Positions 12,203-23,994 are shown, counted from the stretch's first letter. The stretch is 64,000 nucleotides of DNA from Rhabdophis nuchalis (GCA_039707465.1 CM077644.1:95151375-95215374), one strand, 5' to 3'. Translations and numbers: made by a program. The notes: generated by a model from the letters alone, not told the origin.

Positions 12203-13214
12203 TAAGGTGACCAGACGTCCCGCTTTTGGAGGGACAGTCCCGCTTTTATTTATTTATTTATTTTTTTATTCGAATTTATACCCCGCCCTTCTCCTTGTTA
12301 GGACCCAGGACAATGCACAGGCATTATTTAAAAACCACAATGAATACAATATACAACATTAAAATATATTAAATTATTTACCCGTGCTAAAACCCATATT
12401 AAAAACCCTACCAAATTATAATTTATGTATAAAAGTCAGAACGGGGGGCTATCCTTTTCAATCATCTGTCCCGCGGCCTCTTAAAAATGTCCCACTTTTT
12501 GGCGGCGGGGGCCGGGCAGGCGGCGGGCACTCTGCACGCGCTCAGAGGCGTGTGGCACGGGCAGGAAGCAGCGGGCTGGTGGGCAGGCAGAAGGGGAGGG
12601 TCGGCGAGGGAGGAGCCAGGCCCAGGCAGGCAGCAGGCGGTGGAAGAGGAGGAGAGCCAGCCGGAGGCCGCGCAGCCCTGAACTTCTTTGCGCCGCTCCA
12701 CGATGCGCTGAGAGCGGCCGGCCGGAAGCCCCGCCGCTGCCACCTCCTCACCTGGCGGGATGGGCTGGCGGCAGTGGGACTTCCGGCCGGCCACTCTCAG
12801 CGCATCGCGGTGCAGCGCAAAGACGTTCAGGGCCACGTGGGCTCCGGCTGGCTCTCCTCCTCCGCCGCCGCCTGCTGCCTGCCTGGGCCTTGCTCCTCCC
12901 TCGCCGGCCCTTCCCTTCCGCCTGCTCGCCATCTCACTGCTTCCTGCCCACGCCCCGCGCCTCTGAGCAAGTGCAGAGCACCCGACGCCTGCCTACCCCG
13001 CACACCCACCACACCAGATGTCTACCTGCAGGTGCCCTGCTCGAGGGGGGGAAGGGAGGGAGGGGGTCGACCTGCACACCCCCAGCCAGCGAGGGAAGTG
13101 GGTGGCAAGGCAGCCTCAGCGGCAGCTGCGGAGCTGGAAAAGGCCGCTGCGCATCCCCCCCTCCCCTCCAGCAATGGTGTCCCGCTTTAGTCAAGTTGAA
13201 ATCTGGTCACCTTA
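12203..13214. mobile_element. 1-kb hAT-like element with GC-rich giant palindrome
   Basis: Ends TAAGGTGACCAGA / TCTGGTCACCTTA are a perfect 13-bp inverted repeat, flanked by an exact 8-bp duplication TGTAAAGC (12195-12202, 13215-13222). Inside are an antisense L2 3' fragment (about 12243-12435) and a GC-rich inverted repeat. The arms lie roughly at 12505-12745 and 12772-13000. Because of the palindrome the two strands encode nearly the same peptide (268 codons plus strand, 156 minus strand). These frames are artefacts. No transposase is present. Confidence 0.88.
12243..12435 (-). mobile_element. L2 LINE 3' UTR fragment inside the hAT element
   Basis: TTTATTTATTTATTT tail, then TTTATACCCCGCCCTTCTCC and GGACCCAGGACAATGCACAG, the L2 3' end in reverse. 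No coding part remains. Confidence 0.75.
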
Positions 13215-13262
13215 TGTAAAGCACTGTGAAGCGGCATATAACTGCTGCTTTTGTTATCAGTG

Positions 13263-14313
13263 TGGCTAAAACAATCGTGTGTTGTTCCATTCTAAAAAAA
13301 ATGACTATATGTCCAATCTCTCAGTAGACAATTGTGCCACAACTTCAATTCTTCCACCACATGTACATTGGAAAGCCAGGTTAGGCCTATGAAATAAAAA
13401 TAAAAACCTCAGGTTCTGCTCTGCCTTTAAATTATTAAAATCAGGCTATAAAACAAAATACCAGAGACATAGACAGCTTCAGAGAACAAACATTCTCTCC
13501 CATATACAAACACCATCTCCTCAAGATAATTGAAACAGCGGATTCTCTGACTCGAAGGACACTACAGAGCAAATATTTCTCACTTGAGGAAAAGCCACAT
13601 CCCCTAGACACCCACACACACACACACATACACACACAGCCACAAAAACTATGCCCTCAGATATCTCAAATCAGCTCCACCTTTGAAAAGCGTGTAGTGG
13701 TAGTCTCTGGATTTCCTTTTTAGAAAGAGATGCACAGACATGCACACAAAACCCATCCTCTCTGCACTTCTTTGGCAGAACAGAAGGATTCTGACCAAGG
13801 GTTTATCTGCCTTGTCAGATTGGCGGATCACCCGAATGGTCCAGCAACCGTTTCCAGGGGGTAGGAATAGACAAAACTGCCCTCTGTTAATCCCTTGCTC
13901 ATTGTCAAAGTTATCTCAGGGAGCATTTTTCTGGCCCATTTCCCAAAAAACATTTTTCTGTGTTAAATCACCTTGGATGTCTTGACCTTGTAGATTAATC
14001 CCAGGAGTTCACTGGTTAGTTTACAAAGGAAGTAAACCTCTTCAGCTGAATCAAGGCTTACCGGTCTCTCTAAAGCTGTTGTTTATCATGAATTCCATCA
14101 GCGCACAACACTTGTCTCTTCTTCCCCCCCCCCCCTCTCCCTCCTGCCCGGTAACATCCATTGTGCAATCTATACCAAAAAGAAATTTGCCAATTGATGT
14201 AGCTGAGCAAGAATTAGAGTTTGCAGCATAACAAACAATTGGAGTAAAAAGATATAAAAATACCTAGAAGGAGTTTTGGATGTCAAATATTCTATGAAAC
14301 TAATATTGTTCTG
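13263..14313. other. unique DNA with a CA microsatellite
   Basis: A CACACA run at 13611-13638 and a poly-C run near 14125-14136. Nothing else recognised. Confidence 0.5.
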
Positions 14314-14616
14314 GTTTTATTTATTTATATCCCACCTTTATTATTTTTATAAACAACTCTAGATGGCAAACATATCTACTATTCATTCCTTCTCCTATTT
14401 TCGCTACAAGAACAACTCTCTAAGATGAACTGGGCTGAGAGAGGATGACTGGTCAAAAGTCATCCAGTTGGCATTCATGCCTAAAATGGAACTAGAACTC
14501 CCAGTCTCCTGGTGATTGGGCCATAGTCACCCAGCTGGCTTTCATGCCTAAGGCAGAACCAGAATGTACAGTCTACTGGTTTCTACCCTGGTGCTTTAAT
14601 TGCTAGACCAAACTGG
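14314..14616 (-). repeat. Sauria-type SINE with internal duplication
   Basis: Antisense: Bov-B-like tail TATTATTTTTATAAACAACT at the left, tRNA head (AGACCAAACTGG) at the right. The segment at 14458-14514 is repeated at about 14527-14583 (GTCA[T/C]CCAG[T/C]TGG, then the B-box region). It is a tandem duplication inside the SINE. Confidence 0.8.
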
Positions 14617-15635
14617 CTTTTGATGAACCTTGTTTCATAATCCATGATTAATTCCCAAACCTGAAACAACTTCTATAACAAAAATTGTAATTCTAGATTT
14701 TTTTGGAACTGAAAAATGGGAATGGAGATCAAATAAGGTAGCAGGAAATATTCCAGGAGATGATCCACCATATTCTTTGGGAATTCCAATCCCCCCCAAA
14801 AAAATACTGTACAGCAAACACTTTTCAAAAAAAGTCTGTTCAGAACACCAAGTGCTTCTCACAAACACTTAGTTTGCTTTTCCAGATCAAGCTGCAAGGA
14901 AACAGGCAGGTTTTCACATAACATAGCCCATGGGTGTTCTAAAAATGAGCTGTGAACATTTTCTTCATGCCAGCATACATCTGATGCTGTGAAAACATGA
15001 GTAGGTCAAGTGGAATTTCATGCTTCAGAAGTTATGTGATTAGATGTGGTCCAACTTCAGAAAATAGATTGCTTTTCTGCATTGACTCTGGAGATTTAAA
15101 TTCTTGTTTAACGGATGAACAATAAGGGAACACACACACACCCCTTTCTCCATATTCTTCATCACAAATTCCTGCCTATGTGCCTTGCCAAAGTTAAAAA
15201 AACGTAAACTTTGGAGAAAATGCTTTTTGAGCTGCTGAAGAAATAGCCAGCTTCTTCCATATTTTGGGTGAGGGAGGGGTCTCAGTCTACTCTTCGGGCA
15301 TTATTTGACCAAGCAGAATAAAAAGCTATCCCATCAATCAAACTTTAGTCAAAAACATGAAGTTGGCATTTTCCGGTCCTTTTATGAAACATTAGACACA
15401 CAAAATCTCATACAAGTTTTTTTTTAGTTTTCTTACTAATGGAATTTCTTATGGAATTGATCAAGATTCTTAGAACTACAGCAGGAATGGGAAAAGTGTT
15501 AACAAAGTGGGTATGTTGATGATGCAGTGATATTATCAGTCTATGCAGGACTGGTGTGTGTGTGGTGGTGGTGGTGGTGGGGTGTTTAAGGAGATATATT
15601 TGAGATGAGCTAAGATTAAACAAAAGAGCCAGTTC
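14617..15635. other. unique DNA
   Basis: Nothing recognised beyond a GTGTGTGTGGTGGTGG microsatellite at about 15551-15582. Confidence 0.45.
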
Positions 15636-16230
15636 ATTATGGCCAAATTGCACACCAGTTTGGGGCACCCGGACAATATCTCAGTGCTGGAAGCCCTGTG
15701 CCAAGAGGAAGAGAAGAGGCCGGAAGAGCAAGTGGAGACCATCCTCATCTGCACCAAGAAGCTGGAGGTGTGCATCACAGAGTGCGCCCAGAAGTTTGTC
15801 TCTACCTTGGCCACTTGCACCGAGACCATCCTGACGGAGCTGAACAACAGCCTCACCATTGACGACGTGCAAGTAGGAAAAATGGAAAAAGTCTGAGAGA
15901 AAACCATCACCCTGATCCTTCGTAAAAAAGCCGGCCTCTCCTTAGAAGTCGAAGAACGGAAACTGGTGTCCAAACGGGGCAGCAGAACCTGGCCTGGCAT
16001 CCCACAAACCACCATTCATCTTCCAAGAAAAGGCGTCCGTGACCACAGCCAAAACCACACTGGGCCACGTCGCTGAGGTGGAATTTCATTTACATGAAAT
16101 TCAAGGAAACGAAATTTTGCAGGATCAAGGAGGAAAACTCAGTTCACCTCATGAAAACCCAACACTGGGCCCATTGATGGAAGAAGTCTGTGCAGAAAAT
16201 CAAACAGCTCTACTTGTGAATCAGTTTTAA
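15636..16230 (+). pseudogene. probable processed pseudogene, parent not identified
   Basis: Codon-like, GC-balanced block standing out from AT-rich surroundings. The plus frame opens at ATG 15639 and runs 85 codons (MAKLHTSLGHPDNIS to VGKMEKV) to a TGA at 15894. The same frame continues downstream as coding-like sequence (KAGLSLEVEERKL), then the apparent frame shifts to a second open stretch. That stretch ends ALLVNQF at 16228 with TAA. There are no splice sites between the parts. A 3' A-rich tract (about 16346-16362) could be an old poly(A) tail. The translation is hydrophilic and helix-prone with several Cys; I do not recognise the gene. It could instead be a decayed last exon. Confidence 0.5.
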
Positions 16231-16902
16231 TCTCCCATGATCCACGTTTCCTTTCCCTCTCCCACCCCCACCCCCCACTTCCTCGTTTGTGCGATATAGA
16301 CCTATTATTCACAGCTGTAGGAAAAGTAAAACGTTAGTCTGAAAAATTAAAAAAAGAAAGAAACCAGAGACAGGGAGTTCTAGACCCACCTTAGGCACAA
16401 AGCTAGCTGGGAAACTTGAGCCAGTCATTCACTTTCATCCTTAGGAAAGGATCAATGGCCAACCACTAATGAATCTTACCAACAAAACTGGCACCCGGTT
16501 CAGGCACTTTAACTTTTTTTTTGTTATTATTTGAGAAAAATGGGGGATATCCCCTCCCCTTTTGGGGGTGGGAGAGGTCTGCCAGTAATATTTGAAATAT
16601 GCTTTAAGATGCTTCTCCATCTGTGGTTTAGCATTTCATATAGTAGTTCTGCTTAAATCTAAGCTTAAATTTTTATTGAACCATCATATTTTCATTGGGA
16701 GTTTTCACATTATGAAAAGGCGATCAAGGGTAATTTAGCCATCGCATCCAACTTCCTGATCTGTTGTTGTTAATATTATTCATTTTTATTGCTATAATAT
16801 AAAAGAAGAAAAATACTTTGTGTTTATACATTAAAATAAATTGTGGAGTATAGATGCACACACAAAATATAACAGAAGGAACAGGTGAAAGACCATCTAA
16901 AG
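16231..16902. other. unique DNA downstream of the pseudogene
   Basis: Possible pseudogene 3' UTR to about 16362. Beyond it nothing recognised. Confidence 0.4.
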
Positions 16903-17128
16903 CAGTGGTAGTCAACCTGGTCCCTACCGCCCATTAGTGGGCGTTCCAGCTTTCATGGTGGGCGGTAGGGGTTTTGTCTGATACTAAAGCACTTTCCTTT
17001 TTAAAATTTAATTGACTTCCCTACTTTATAAATCACCATTACTGTGGAACCGGTGGGCGGTTAGAAAATTGTACTCCTAACAGAGATACAAAAGTGGGTG
17101 GTAAGTATAAAAAGGTTAACTACCCCTG
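16903..17128. mobile_element. hAT MITE (CAGTGGTAGTCAACC ends)
   Basis: 226 bp. Left end CAGTGGTAGTCAACCTGG, right end rc CAGGGGTAGTTAACC. An inner palindrome CTACCGCCCA.TAGTGGGCG is near the left end. Same family as 24821 and 45140, which have clear duplications. None is clear here. Confidence 0.8.
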
Positions 17129-18474
17129 AAGGTTTAAAAGTTACTTTTTAAAGCCCACATAAAGGCCTGTTAATGAATATTGCCATTACATCAGTAAACA
17201 ACCTATTCAAACAATGAATATTAAAATATTTGTTTAATGTAGCCTTTTAGGTCTGCCCTGGTAATTTCTCTCAACAGTGCAAAATTATGTTTTTAGCTAT
17301 ACTCTAAGCTTGAAAAATTCTAAATGTTTCATAAATCAATATATTCCGTGTTTCCAATATATAGTTCTATATCCTACTAGCATCTTTAAGCCTTATTTTC
17401 TTTCCAATGTCATTAACAACAATGTATATTTATTTTGATTGTTATTGTTTTTACTGTTTTAAAATATTTTTAATGTTTTAATTGCAATATATTTTTGAAT
17501 TGTAAGTCACTGACTGAGATGGACAGCTATAGAAAATTAAATTAAAAATAAATAAAAATGTGGATTTTAGCTCAAGCAGAACAATCATAAATCACACTCA
17601 AAACATGCGTCCAAGTGCCCTCGTATATATTTTTATTTCCATCAAAAAAGATTGGCACCCAACTCTTAAAATTCAGCTGAGATAAGTTCGACCAATAAAC
17701 CTGAAAAATATTTTTTTGATGAAATAGCCTCAGCCTAAGCTCATATTTAAATATATAAAACATTCCTTAAAACTCTAGTTTATCTGTTTGTCGATTTGCT
17801 AAAATAGGCTGTTTTGTTAAGACAGGCTATTCTGCATTCTCTCAGATTATCAATATTTTTCTTAGCACTATTCTTCAGCTGCAATGAGCTGTAGGTTTTA
17901 AACTCTTTCAAAAACTCTTCCAGTTAAAAAGTAATTTAGGAGTTTCAGAAACTGCTAATGCATCAGCTCCATACTGAGAAATCAAAAGCTGCTTTAACTG
18001 AATATATTGCAGTCCTACTTCATTTCACAATGCAGCAATTGTTTGGAAGGAATTGACAATAATAAACTGTTCCAGATTATTAATGCCATTTTTTTTACCT
18101 AATACTAAAAAAAAAAAAAAGCTTGCCTTTAACATCTTACCTTGCAGCTTTTAATGTAAGAGGTGGGGAAATAGATGGGGATTTGACTAATTTTCAGCTG
18201 GAAAAAAAAACCCAAAAGCCTCTGCTAGAATTTCATGGGGGATAAATAATAGCTTTCTAATTGCCCCCATAATGGTTTTTGAAATTCCCTTTCTGCGGGA
18301 ATCCAAAATTAAAATATTGACAACATTCCAGGCTTTGTTTAAAGAGAAGCCCATCAGAGGAGTTGGCTCGAACTGCTCGTGCCGTTCTGAATTTTTTACC
18401 TATCACTCAAATTGGAAACCGCCTTCTTATAATTTAAATCCATTACACCATGTCATGCACTTTGGGTTTATAGG
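17129..18474. other. unique DNA with an old LINE 3' end
   Basis: About 17420-17560 looks like an old plus-strand LINE tail (TGTTTTAATTGC, GAATTGTAAGTC, then A-rich). About 17850-18420 is AT-rich, with the hairpin-like TAGGCTGTTTTGTTAAGACA near 17804. It could be conserved noncoding DNA, but that cannot be judged here. Confidence 0.35.
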
Positions 18475-18896
18475 CAGGAGTGGGCTTCAAAAATTTCAGC
18501 AACAGGTTCTCTGCTCGGTTGCTGGGTGGGCGTGGACATGGTGGGCGTGGCCTAGTTGATTTCCTGCACCATGACAGAGGGGCGTTTTCACCTTCCCCAG
18601 GCTCCAGAGGCTTTCCTCGAGCCTCTGGGAGGGCAAAGACTTCCTCCCTTGGGCTTTGGAGGCCTTCCCCAAGCCTCCACGCGGACCCTGCACTTACCTC
18701 ACATCCAAAATGGGATACATGGTGACTCCTGGGAGGGGCGTGGTGGGGTGGCAGGGGCGGGGTATGGTGGGCAGGGCCAGCCAGGGGTGGGATTTGGAGG
18801 TTCACCAAACTGGATTGTTGGATGGCCAAATGAGAGTCCAGACCGGCAGGATTCGTTTAAGCCGTTTATTGGCAACACAACGGAAAACAGTAACTA

Positions 18897-19250
18897 CAGT
18901 GGTACCTCGGTTCACGAACGCCTCTGTTCACGACCAATTCGGTTTACGAACAGAAATTTTCCTCAAAATGTGCTTCGGTTCACGAACTCTGCTTCGGTTC
19001 ACAAACAGGAACCGCGGCCATTTTTAATGTATTCCTGGCTGTCACATGGTTGTGACTTCCTGTAGGAAGATCGTAGAGAGAAGAAAACACAGAAAAAAGC
19101 CCAGCACGCACACTGTGAGTACTTTCAGTGACTTTTTTTTTATTTTTGCTATGCTTTTAGCATATGGAAAACTGTGCGTCGGTTCGCGAACAATTCGGTT
19201 CGCGACCAGAGTCAGTTCACGAATTAAGTTCGTGAACCGAGGTACCACTG
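18897..19250. mobile_element. Tigger-like (Tc1/mariner superfamily) MITE
   Basis: Inverted ends CAGTGGTACCTCGGTTCACG on both sides, flanked by TA (18895-18896, 19251-19252). 354 bp with sub-terminal CGGTTCACGAAC repeats and no transposase. Inserted in the solo LTR. Confidence 0.88.
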
Positions 19251-19290
19251 TATTCACAAGAAGCGCGGTGAGTCGGTAGATAGGGGCTCC

Positions 19291-19329
19291 CCTGCCTGAC
19301 AGCTATTTATACTCGAGCTGTCAGGCAGG
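19291..19329 (-). promoter_or_regulatory. LTR TATA box inside a perfect hairpin
   Basis: CCTGCCTGACAGCT (19291-19304) and its exact complement AGCTGTCAGGCAGG (19316-19329) flank an 11-base loop. The loop carries the minus-strand TATA box. CCAAT/ATTGG boxes occur just upstream in LTR sense (19332-19336, 19380-19384). Confidence 0.7.
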
Positions 19330-19612
19330 GAACCAATCAGCACGCTCAGCGCTCCCAGCTTCAGCCAGCCGCGTCTTAGCCAATCAGACGCGACTGGCTG
19401 TTACCGGGCTATTCAAGCAGACGTCAGGACTCAACATGGATGTAACATTAGCCATGGGTTCTCCTGAACCCAGGAGAACCCGTAGCAGCCCACCCCTGAT
19501 TATAGAGAAAAAGTGTTGCCTTGTAACACACACCTTCTATAATACCAGCTAGAACAGAGTTTTATATAATGGGGTGTGTCCAAATCTTTAGGTCAGTCAC
19601 ATTAATTTTATT

Positions 19613-19745
19613 TAATGTGGGTGCCCCAACACTGGAGGTTTATAAGAGACTGGACAGCCATCTATCAGAAATAGCATAGGTCTCCTGTGAGAGAAGGGGG
19701 TTGGACTAGATGACTTCCAAGTTCCCTTCCAACCCTGTTATTGTT
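19613..19745 (+). mobile_element. CR1 LINE 3' end fragment
   Basis: CACTGGAGGTTTATAAGAGA, CTGGACAGCCA and GGTTGGACTAGATGACTTCC match the last ~130 bp of CR1 in sense. Confidence 0.8.
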
Positions 19746-20168
19746 ACTTAAGAGAGGTACCATCTGCCCCAGTTTGATCAGGTGCCAGTTTTCTGCTCCA
19801 GTCTGGGCAGCCCATCCAGTTTACAAAATCAGCCCTGCAGAGTAGGGCTGTCCAGACCTACAAATAGAAGCGTCTGTAGGAGAAGTACAAAAAAATGTCC
19901 TTCTCAAGAATGAAACAAATAGTGTTTTTCCCCCCTTTTAACCAGGCCTCCCCCAAACCAAGTGGTTTTGAAGTGCGTGGAGTTTGATTACAAGTTCAGC
20001 GGTGGAAAAAATTCAAGAAGAAAATCAATCTGCTTTTTAAAATTTGAATAAAAGCCACAGAGCAGTGATTTGGGGGGGGGGGGGGAATAGTTTAACTGCC
20101 ACATATTAACCAGAAACTAAGCTCTACACTCCAGAACTGGCATTCAATAATTTCCAAACTATCTGAGC
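19746..20168. other. unique DNA
   Basis: A poly-G run (20071-20085) and nothing else recognised. Confidence 0.5.
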
Positions 20169-20278
<110 letters not shown>

Positions 20279-20637
20279 GTTGATTCAATGCCTCCTAAAA
20301 TTGAGCAGGGGGTGAAAATAAACTCTCGTACTATTAAAACGAGTCTAACTGATTCCCATTGTCCCAAAATATATATATATTTTTAGCCTTTAGACCCAAA
20401 TCCTTAGGTCAGTTACATTAAATCTCTTTTCCTCAGGTACCCAAATCTGTGAGAATTTCTAAGTACCTCTCCTGAGGAAGTTTGTGGTGGAATTTGAAGA
20501 ACGTATGAAGTCTGGTCTAGTCCCTCAACCACTACATCAAAGTGGATCTTAATGTACTACATGGAAATAGAAAATAAATCCATCATGAATTTCTGCAGGA
20601 AGAAAATAGGCGATCTATAAAACACCTCCATTATGGT
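20279..20637. other. unique DNA
   Basis: Short TATATA run at about 20370; nothing else recognised. Confidence 0.5.
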
Positions 20638-20639
20638 AT

Positions 20640-20951
20640 AGATCCGCGAATCTATAACATGCATGCCACAGATGGCACACAGAGCCCTTTCGGTAGGCAC
20701 ACCAGCCAACGTCCCAGCCCAGCTCTGCTGCACATGCGCGCGCACCTCCTGTCAGCCAGGGGATCTTTGGGTCTTTGCCGCACTTTCGTGGGAGGCGGAA
20801 AGGATGTATGGGGGGGGGGGCTCGCATTGCATTTTGGTGTCTCATGTAGCACCCCTGCAACCTGTTTTGGCTTCCAGGTTGTTGCACGAGGCCTTCTAGG
20901 TTGTTGCAGGAGGTGCAGCACACGACAACAAAAAGGTTAGCCCTCACTGGT
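20640..20951. mobile_element. hAT element, CAGTGATGGCGAACC family, diverged
   Basis: Left end is mutated (GATCCGCGAATCTATAACATG). The right end AAAAGGTTAGCCCTCACTG matches the family. Flanks share GGTATA. The GCATGCCACAGATGGCACAC segment is family-typical. Confidence 0.65.
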
Positions 20952-21532
20952 ATAAACAGACCACAATTCATGGAGTTCCAGCATTCTCCATTCATTGATT
21001 TACACTCATAAACCCAAACATATATGCACACTCAGGCATGACCAAAGATATATTTTGGGAAATGTGTATCTAAAAAGGAGTGAGGGAATTGCATAGAAAA
21101 TTTGGTATATTACAATAGTTGCCATTTTAAACATCTATATCAGGAGTTGCTACATCAGTTGTATACAAAACTCCCTGTTCTGAAGAAAATTGGCTAAGTC
21201 CTACCATTGTCATAGAGATGGTGGCGCACACCGCTGATGCAAATGGATCAGGTTGCAAAAATGTTAAATTTTGACTTTCAGTTGCAAAAGTAAAATGGAT
21301 CAAAATTATACCTAAAACACTGACAGAAACCAGATTTACTTGATCTTTGCATTGCTATCAAAGAGCATTTTTAACTTATTCATGTCAACAGTTTGATATG
21401 TTTGCCGAACTCATCTTCAGAGAAGTTTCCTGATCACCATTTTGAAGTCCACCCACTGCTGACTCACATCTACTGCTGGACCTTGTATTGTCATAAATTC
21501 TCCAGTATTATGCAAAATATTCTCACAAACTG
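20952..21532. other. unique DNA
   Basis: Nothing recognised. Confidence 0.5.
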
Positions 21533-22441
21533 GAATTAAGGAGAAACTTTCTAACAGTGAGAACAATTAACCAGTGGAACAGCTTCTCCAGAAGTTCTAG
21601 GGGCTTCATCATTGGAGGTTTTTAAGAAGAGACTGGACAGTCCGTTGTCTGAAATGGTATAGGACCATGATGGTGAACCTATGACATGCGTGCCACAGGT
21701 GGCACGCGTAGCCATTTGTCAGGGCACATGAGGCATTGCCCTGTCAGCTGGCCAGCATGCATGCGCGTGCTGGCCAGCTGACTTCAGCTTTCTTTTGAGG
21801 CCATTTTTCGCCTTTTTTGAAGCCTCTGGAGCGCTAAAAATGGACTTCTAGTTTGCTTGTCGGGCTGGTTTTAGCCCTCCAGAGCCTTCAGGAAAGCCTC
21901 AGGCCCCTGAAGGCTCCAGAGGACGAAAAACGCCCCTACAGACAAACCGGAAGTCACTTCCGGTTTGCTCGTAAGGTCGTTTTTTTGTCCTCTGGAGCCT
22001 TCAGGGGCCTGAGGCTTTCCTGAAGGCTCCGGAGGGCTAAAACCGGCCCTATGAGCAAACCAGAAGTGACTTCCAGTTTGCCTGTAGGGTCAGTTTTTCG
22101 GTTTTCAGGGAAGCTCCTGAAGCCTCTAGAGGGCCTCCGGGGTGGGCGGGGGAGGCTGTTTTCATTCTCCCCAGGTTCCTATAAAGCCTCTGGAGCCTGA
22201 GGAGGGCAAAAATAGCATGACAAAAATCAGGGGGAGTGCTGGTCCTCCACGCATGCACGCTGGGGTCATACGCATAGCATTATGGGTGTGGCACACCTGC
22301 GTACAACTCCCCTGCGCTCCCCCCACTTTTGGCACGCAAGCCAAAAAAGGTTCACCATCACTGGTATAGGATCTCCTGCTTGACAAGTGGTTGGATTAGA
22401 AGACATCCAAGGTCCCTTACAGATTCTGTTCTGTTCTATTC
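21533..22441 (+). mobile_element. CR1 LINE 3' end, split by a hAT element
   Basis: Left part 21533-21664 (GGAGAAACTTTCTAACAGTG, GAACAATTAACCAGTGGAAC). Right part 22372-22441 (TCTCCTGCTTGACAAGTGG, then a TTCTGTTCTATTCTA tail). The ATTCT-type tail is typical of snake CR1 copies. Confidence 0.85.
21665..22363. mobile_element. hAT element with inverted internal repeats, inside CR1
   Basis: 699 bp. Ends CCATGATGGTGAACCTATG and rc CAGTGATGGTGAACC. Exact 8-bp duplication GTATAGGA (21657-21664, 22364-22371). The interior alternates GAAGTCACTTCCGGTTTGC blocks with their inverse, forming stacked hairpins. No transposase. Confidence 0.9.
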
Positions 22442-23557
22442 TAAAAAAATAAAGGACCATCCTCAAGTGAATAAAATAAACCATTCTAAATTGTGAAGAA
22501 GTATATATGACTTCCAAACGTTCTTGCTCTGTTGAATGGACATCCACTTAATTTCACAACTTGTGGCTCCTTAAATTGTTAGAATTACCCCAACTCACAC
22601 AATGAAATTTAACTGTTATCTATAACTCATCTTCTTTAATTATTCTAGGCATTTATATAATAAATAATATCAATGGAAAGTGCAGAATGCTAAATTGGAT
22701 GGATAAATTTGGCAGCTTATTTAAAAAAACACTTGTAATTTTATACTTTACAGATACAGATAGCAAATGTAGAAGGGAAATATCTGTTTTTCGTTAAATA
22801 TATTCCAACCCTGTGCTAAAACTGAAACTATGCTTATGAATCAATGTAAGAATGAGCTCAAGTAGATTCACTGCGGGAAAATGGCAATTTTCATCAATAT
22901 TAAATCAATACAATAATCACAATATTTACCAATGTCTACTTAAGAATTAATGTAAGAATATGCAAGCAGACTATCAAAGAATCAGATATGCAATTGAATG
23001 TAACTGAAAATCAATCATGTAAACCAAAACAACATAACAGATTCAATCAGGCTATAATGCTGAGTGCATGAAAAACTAAAATGTAATAAAATGCCTAGAA
23101 CGGAAAAGTTCAAGAATATGATAATAGCCAATCTCACAGCTCTGGGGACTGATCCTTCCAGTTTAACAGTTCACCTTCAATAACTTGATTTCCACTGGTT
23201 AATTTACACTTTCTCCAAACAACTGTTGTTCAACACGAGGGAATATTAAATATTCAGAAATACATAGAACTTTATTAGTCACAAATGCATTAATTGGAAA
23301 GTAGATGTCCAGGTTACTCGTAACATTTTCTTCACATAAGAAATCTGAGCTTTGCAGCTCAATATTTATTGGGTTCCTAGTATTACCCAGGCCTCCTAAT
23401 GTGGTTGCACTTTTTTTGGAATATCAGCTAATTATATCTGTGGATGGAAAAAAGAAGGCCCTGCGGAAGCTCACATATTCCAAAAATCCAGTCTCCAAAG
23501 AAAACCAGTTTGTCCTCTCTGACTTAGAGAAGGAGAATGAAACAGTGGTGCCTATAG
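22442..23557. other. unique DNA
   Basis: AT-rich; nothing recognised. Confidence 0.5.
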
Positions 23558-23988
23558 CAGGGGTGTCAAACTGAAGGCCCAGGGAGCGTATCTGGCCTAT
23601 GGAGTGCTTACATCTGACTCACAGGGCTGCCCTGGAAACAGCAAAGGACCCCCCCCCGTGCCTCTGCCAGCAAAAACAGAGCTGCGCCGCTGGCAGAGGG
23701 CTGCAGGAGGCCTGTTGCAGCTGATAATAGGGCCCAGGAAGGCTACACACAGCCCCATTCCCCACATAGCTCCATTTTCACTGGCACAGGGATGCAGGAG
23801 GCCACCATGGCTGAAAATTGAGCTCAGGAGCCCGTTTTTGCTTAGAGAGCACTCAAGCCACCACAAGCACCCCCTGACATGAGTGACGTCAAGCTAGCCA
23901 CGCTCATCCTGGCAACACCCACCCTGACCCGCTGAGGTCAAATACAACCCTGATGTGGCCCTCAATGAAATTGTGTTTGACACCCCTG
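23558..23988. mobile_element. hAT non-autonomous element (CAGGGGTGTCAAAC ends)
   Basis: Perfect 14-bp inverted ends CAGGGGTGTCAAAC. Flanks GCCTATAG/CTCTATAG agree at 6 of 8. The interior AAATACAACCCTGATGTGGC is family-typical. A short relative is at 47430. Confidence 0.85.
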
Positions 23989-23994
23989 CTCTAT

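Larger units (their letters stand above)
12022..13262 (+). repeat. tRNA-derived SINE split by a hAT insertion
   Basis: Left part 12022-12202 (GCGCAATGGTTAGAATGCAG, GCAGTTCGATCCTCACTGG, CTTCCATCCTTCCGAGG) and right part 13223-13262 (ACTGTGAAGCGGCATATAAC). The break lies inside TGTAAAGC, which is duplicated. Full-length relative at 30196-30445. Confidence 0.85.
18816..19436 (-). mobile_element. solo LTR (short retroviral/Gypsy-type), split by a MITE
   Basis: On the minus strand it runs TGTTGAGTCCTGACG to GGCCATCCAACA, so it has TG...CA ends with matching TGTTG/CAACA tips. It has an exact 5-bp duplication TGGAT (18811-18815, 19437-19441). It carries a TATA box (GTATAAAT, 19305-19312) and a poly(A) signal AATAAA (18865-18870). 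Without the 356-bp MITE insertion it is about 265 bp. There is no internal coding region, consistent with LTR-LTR recombination. Confidence 0.82.
18475..19498. mobile_element. hAT non-autonomous element, split by a solo LTR
   Basis: Ends CAGGAGTGGGCTTC and rc CAGGGGTGGGCTGC. Flanks TTTATAGG/ATTATAGA agree at 6 of 8 bases. Interior includes CCTTCCCCAGGCTCCAGAGG repeats. Relative at 38754-39158. It is interrupted after CCAAACTGGAT by an LTR. Confidence 0.75.

Noticed and set aside
12384..13190. 268- and 156-codon GC-rich frames
   Set aside because: Mirror-image frames from a palindrome inside a transposon; no domain and no conserved start.
18443..19065. Frames of 128-169 codons across the hAT/LTR nest
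   Set aside because: They cross transposon junctions and have no recognisable domain.
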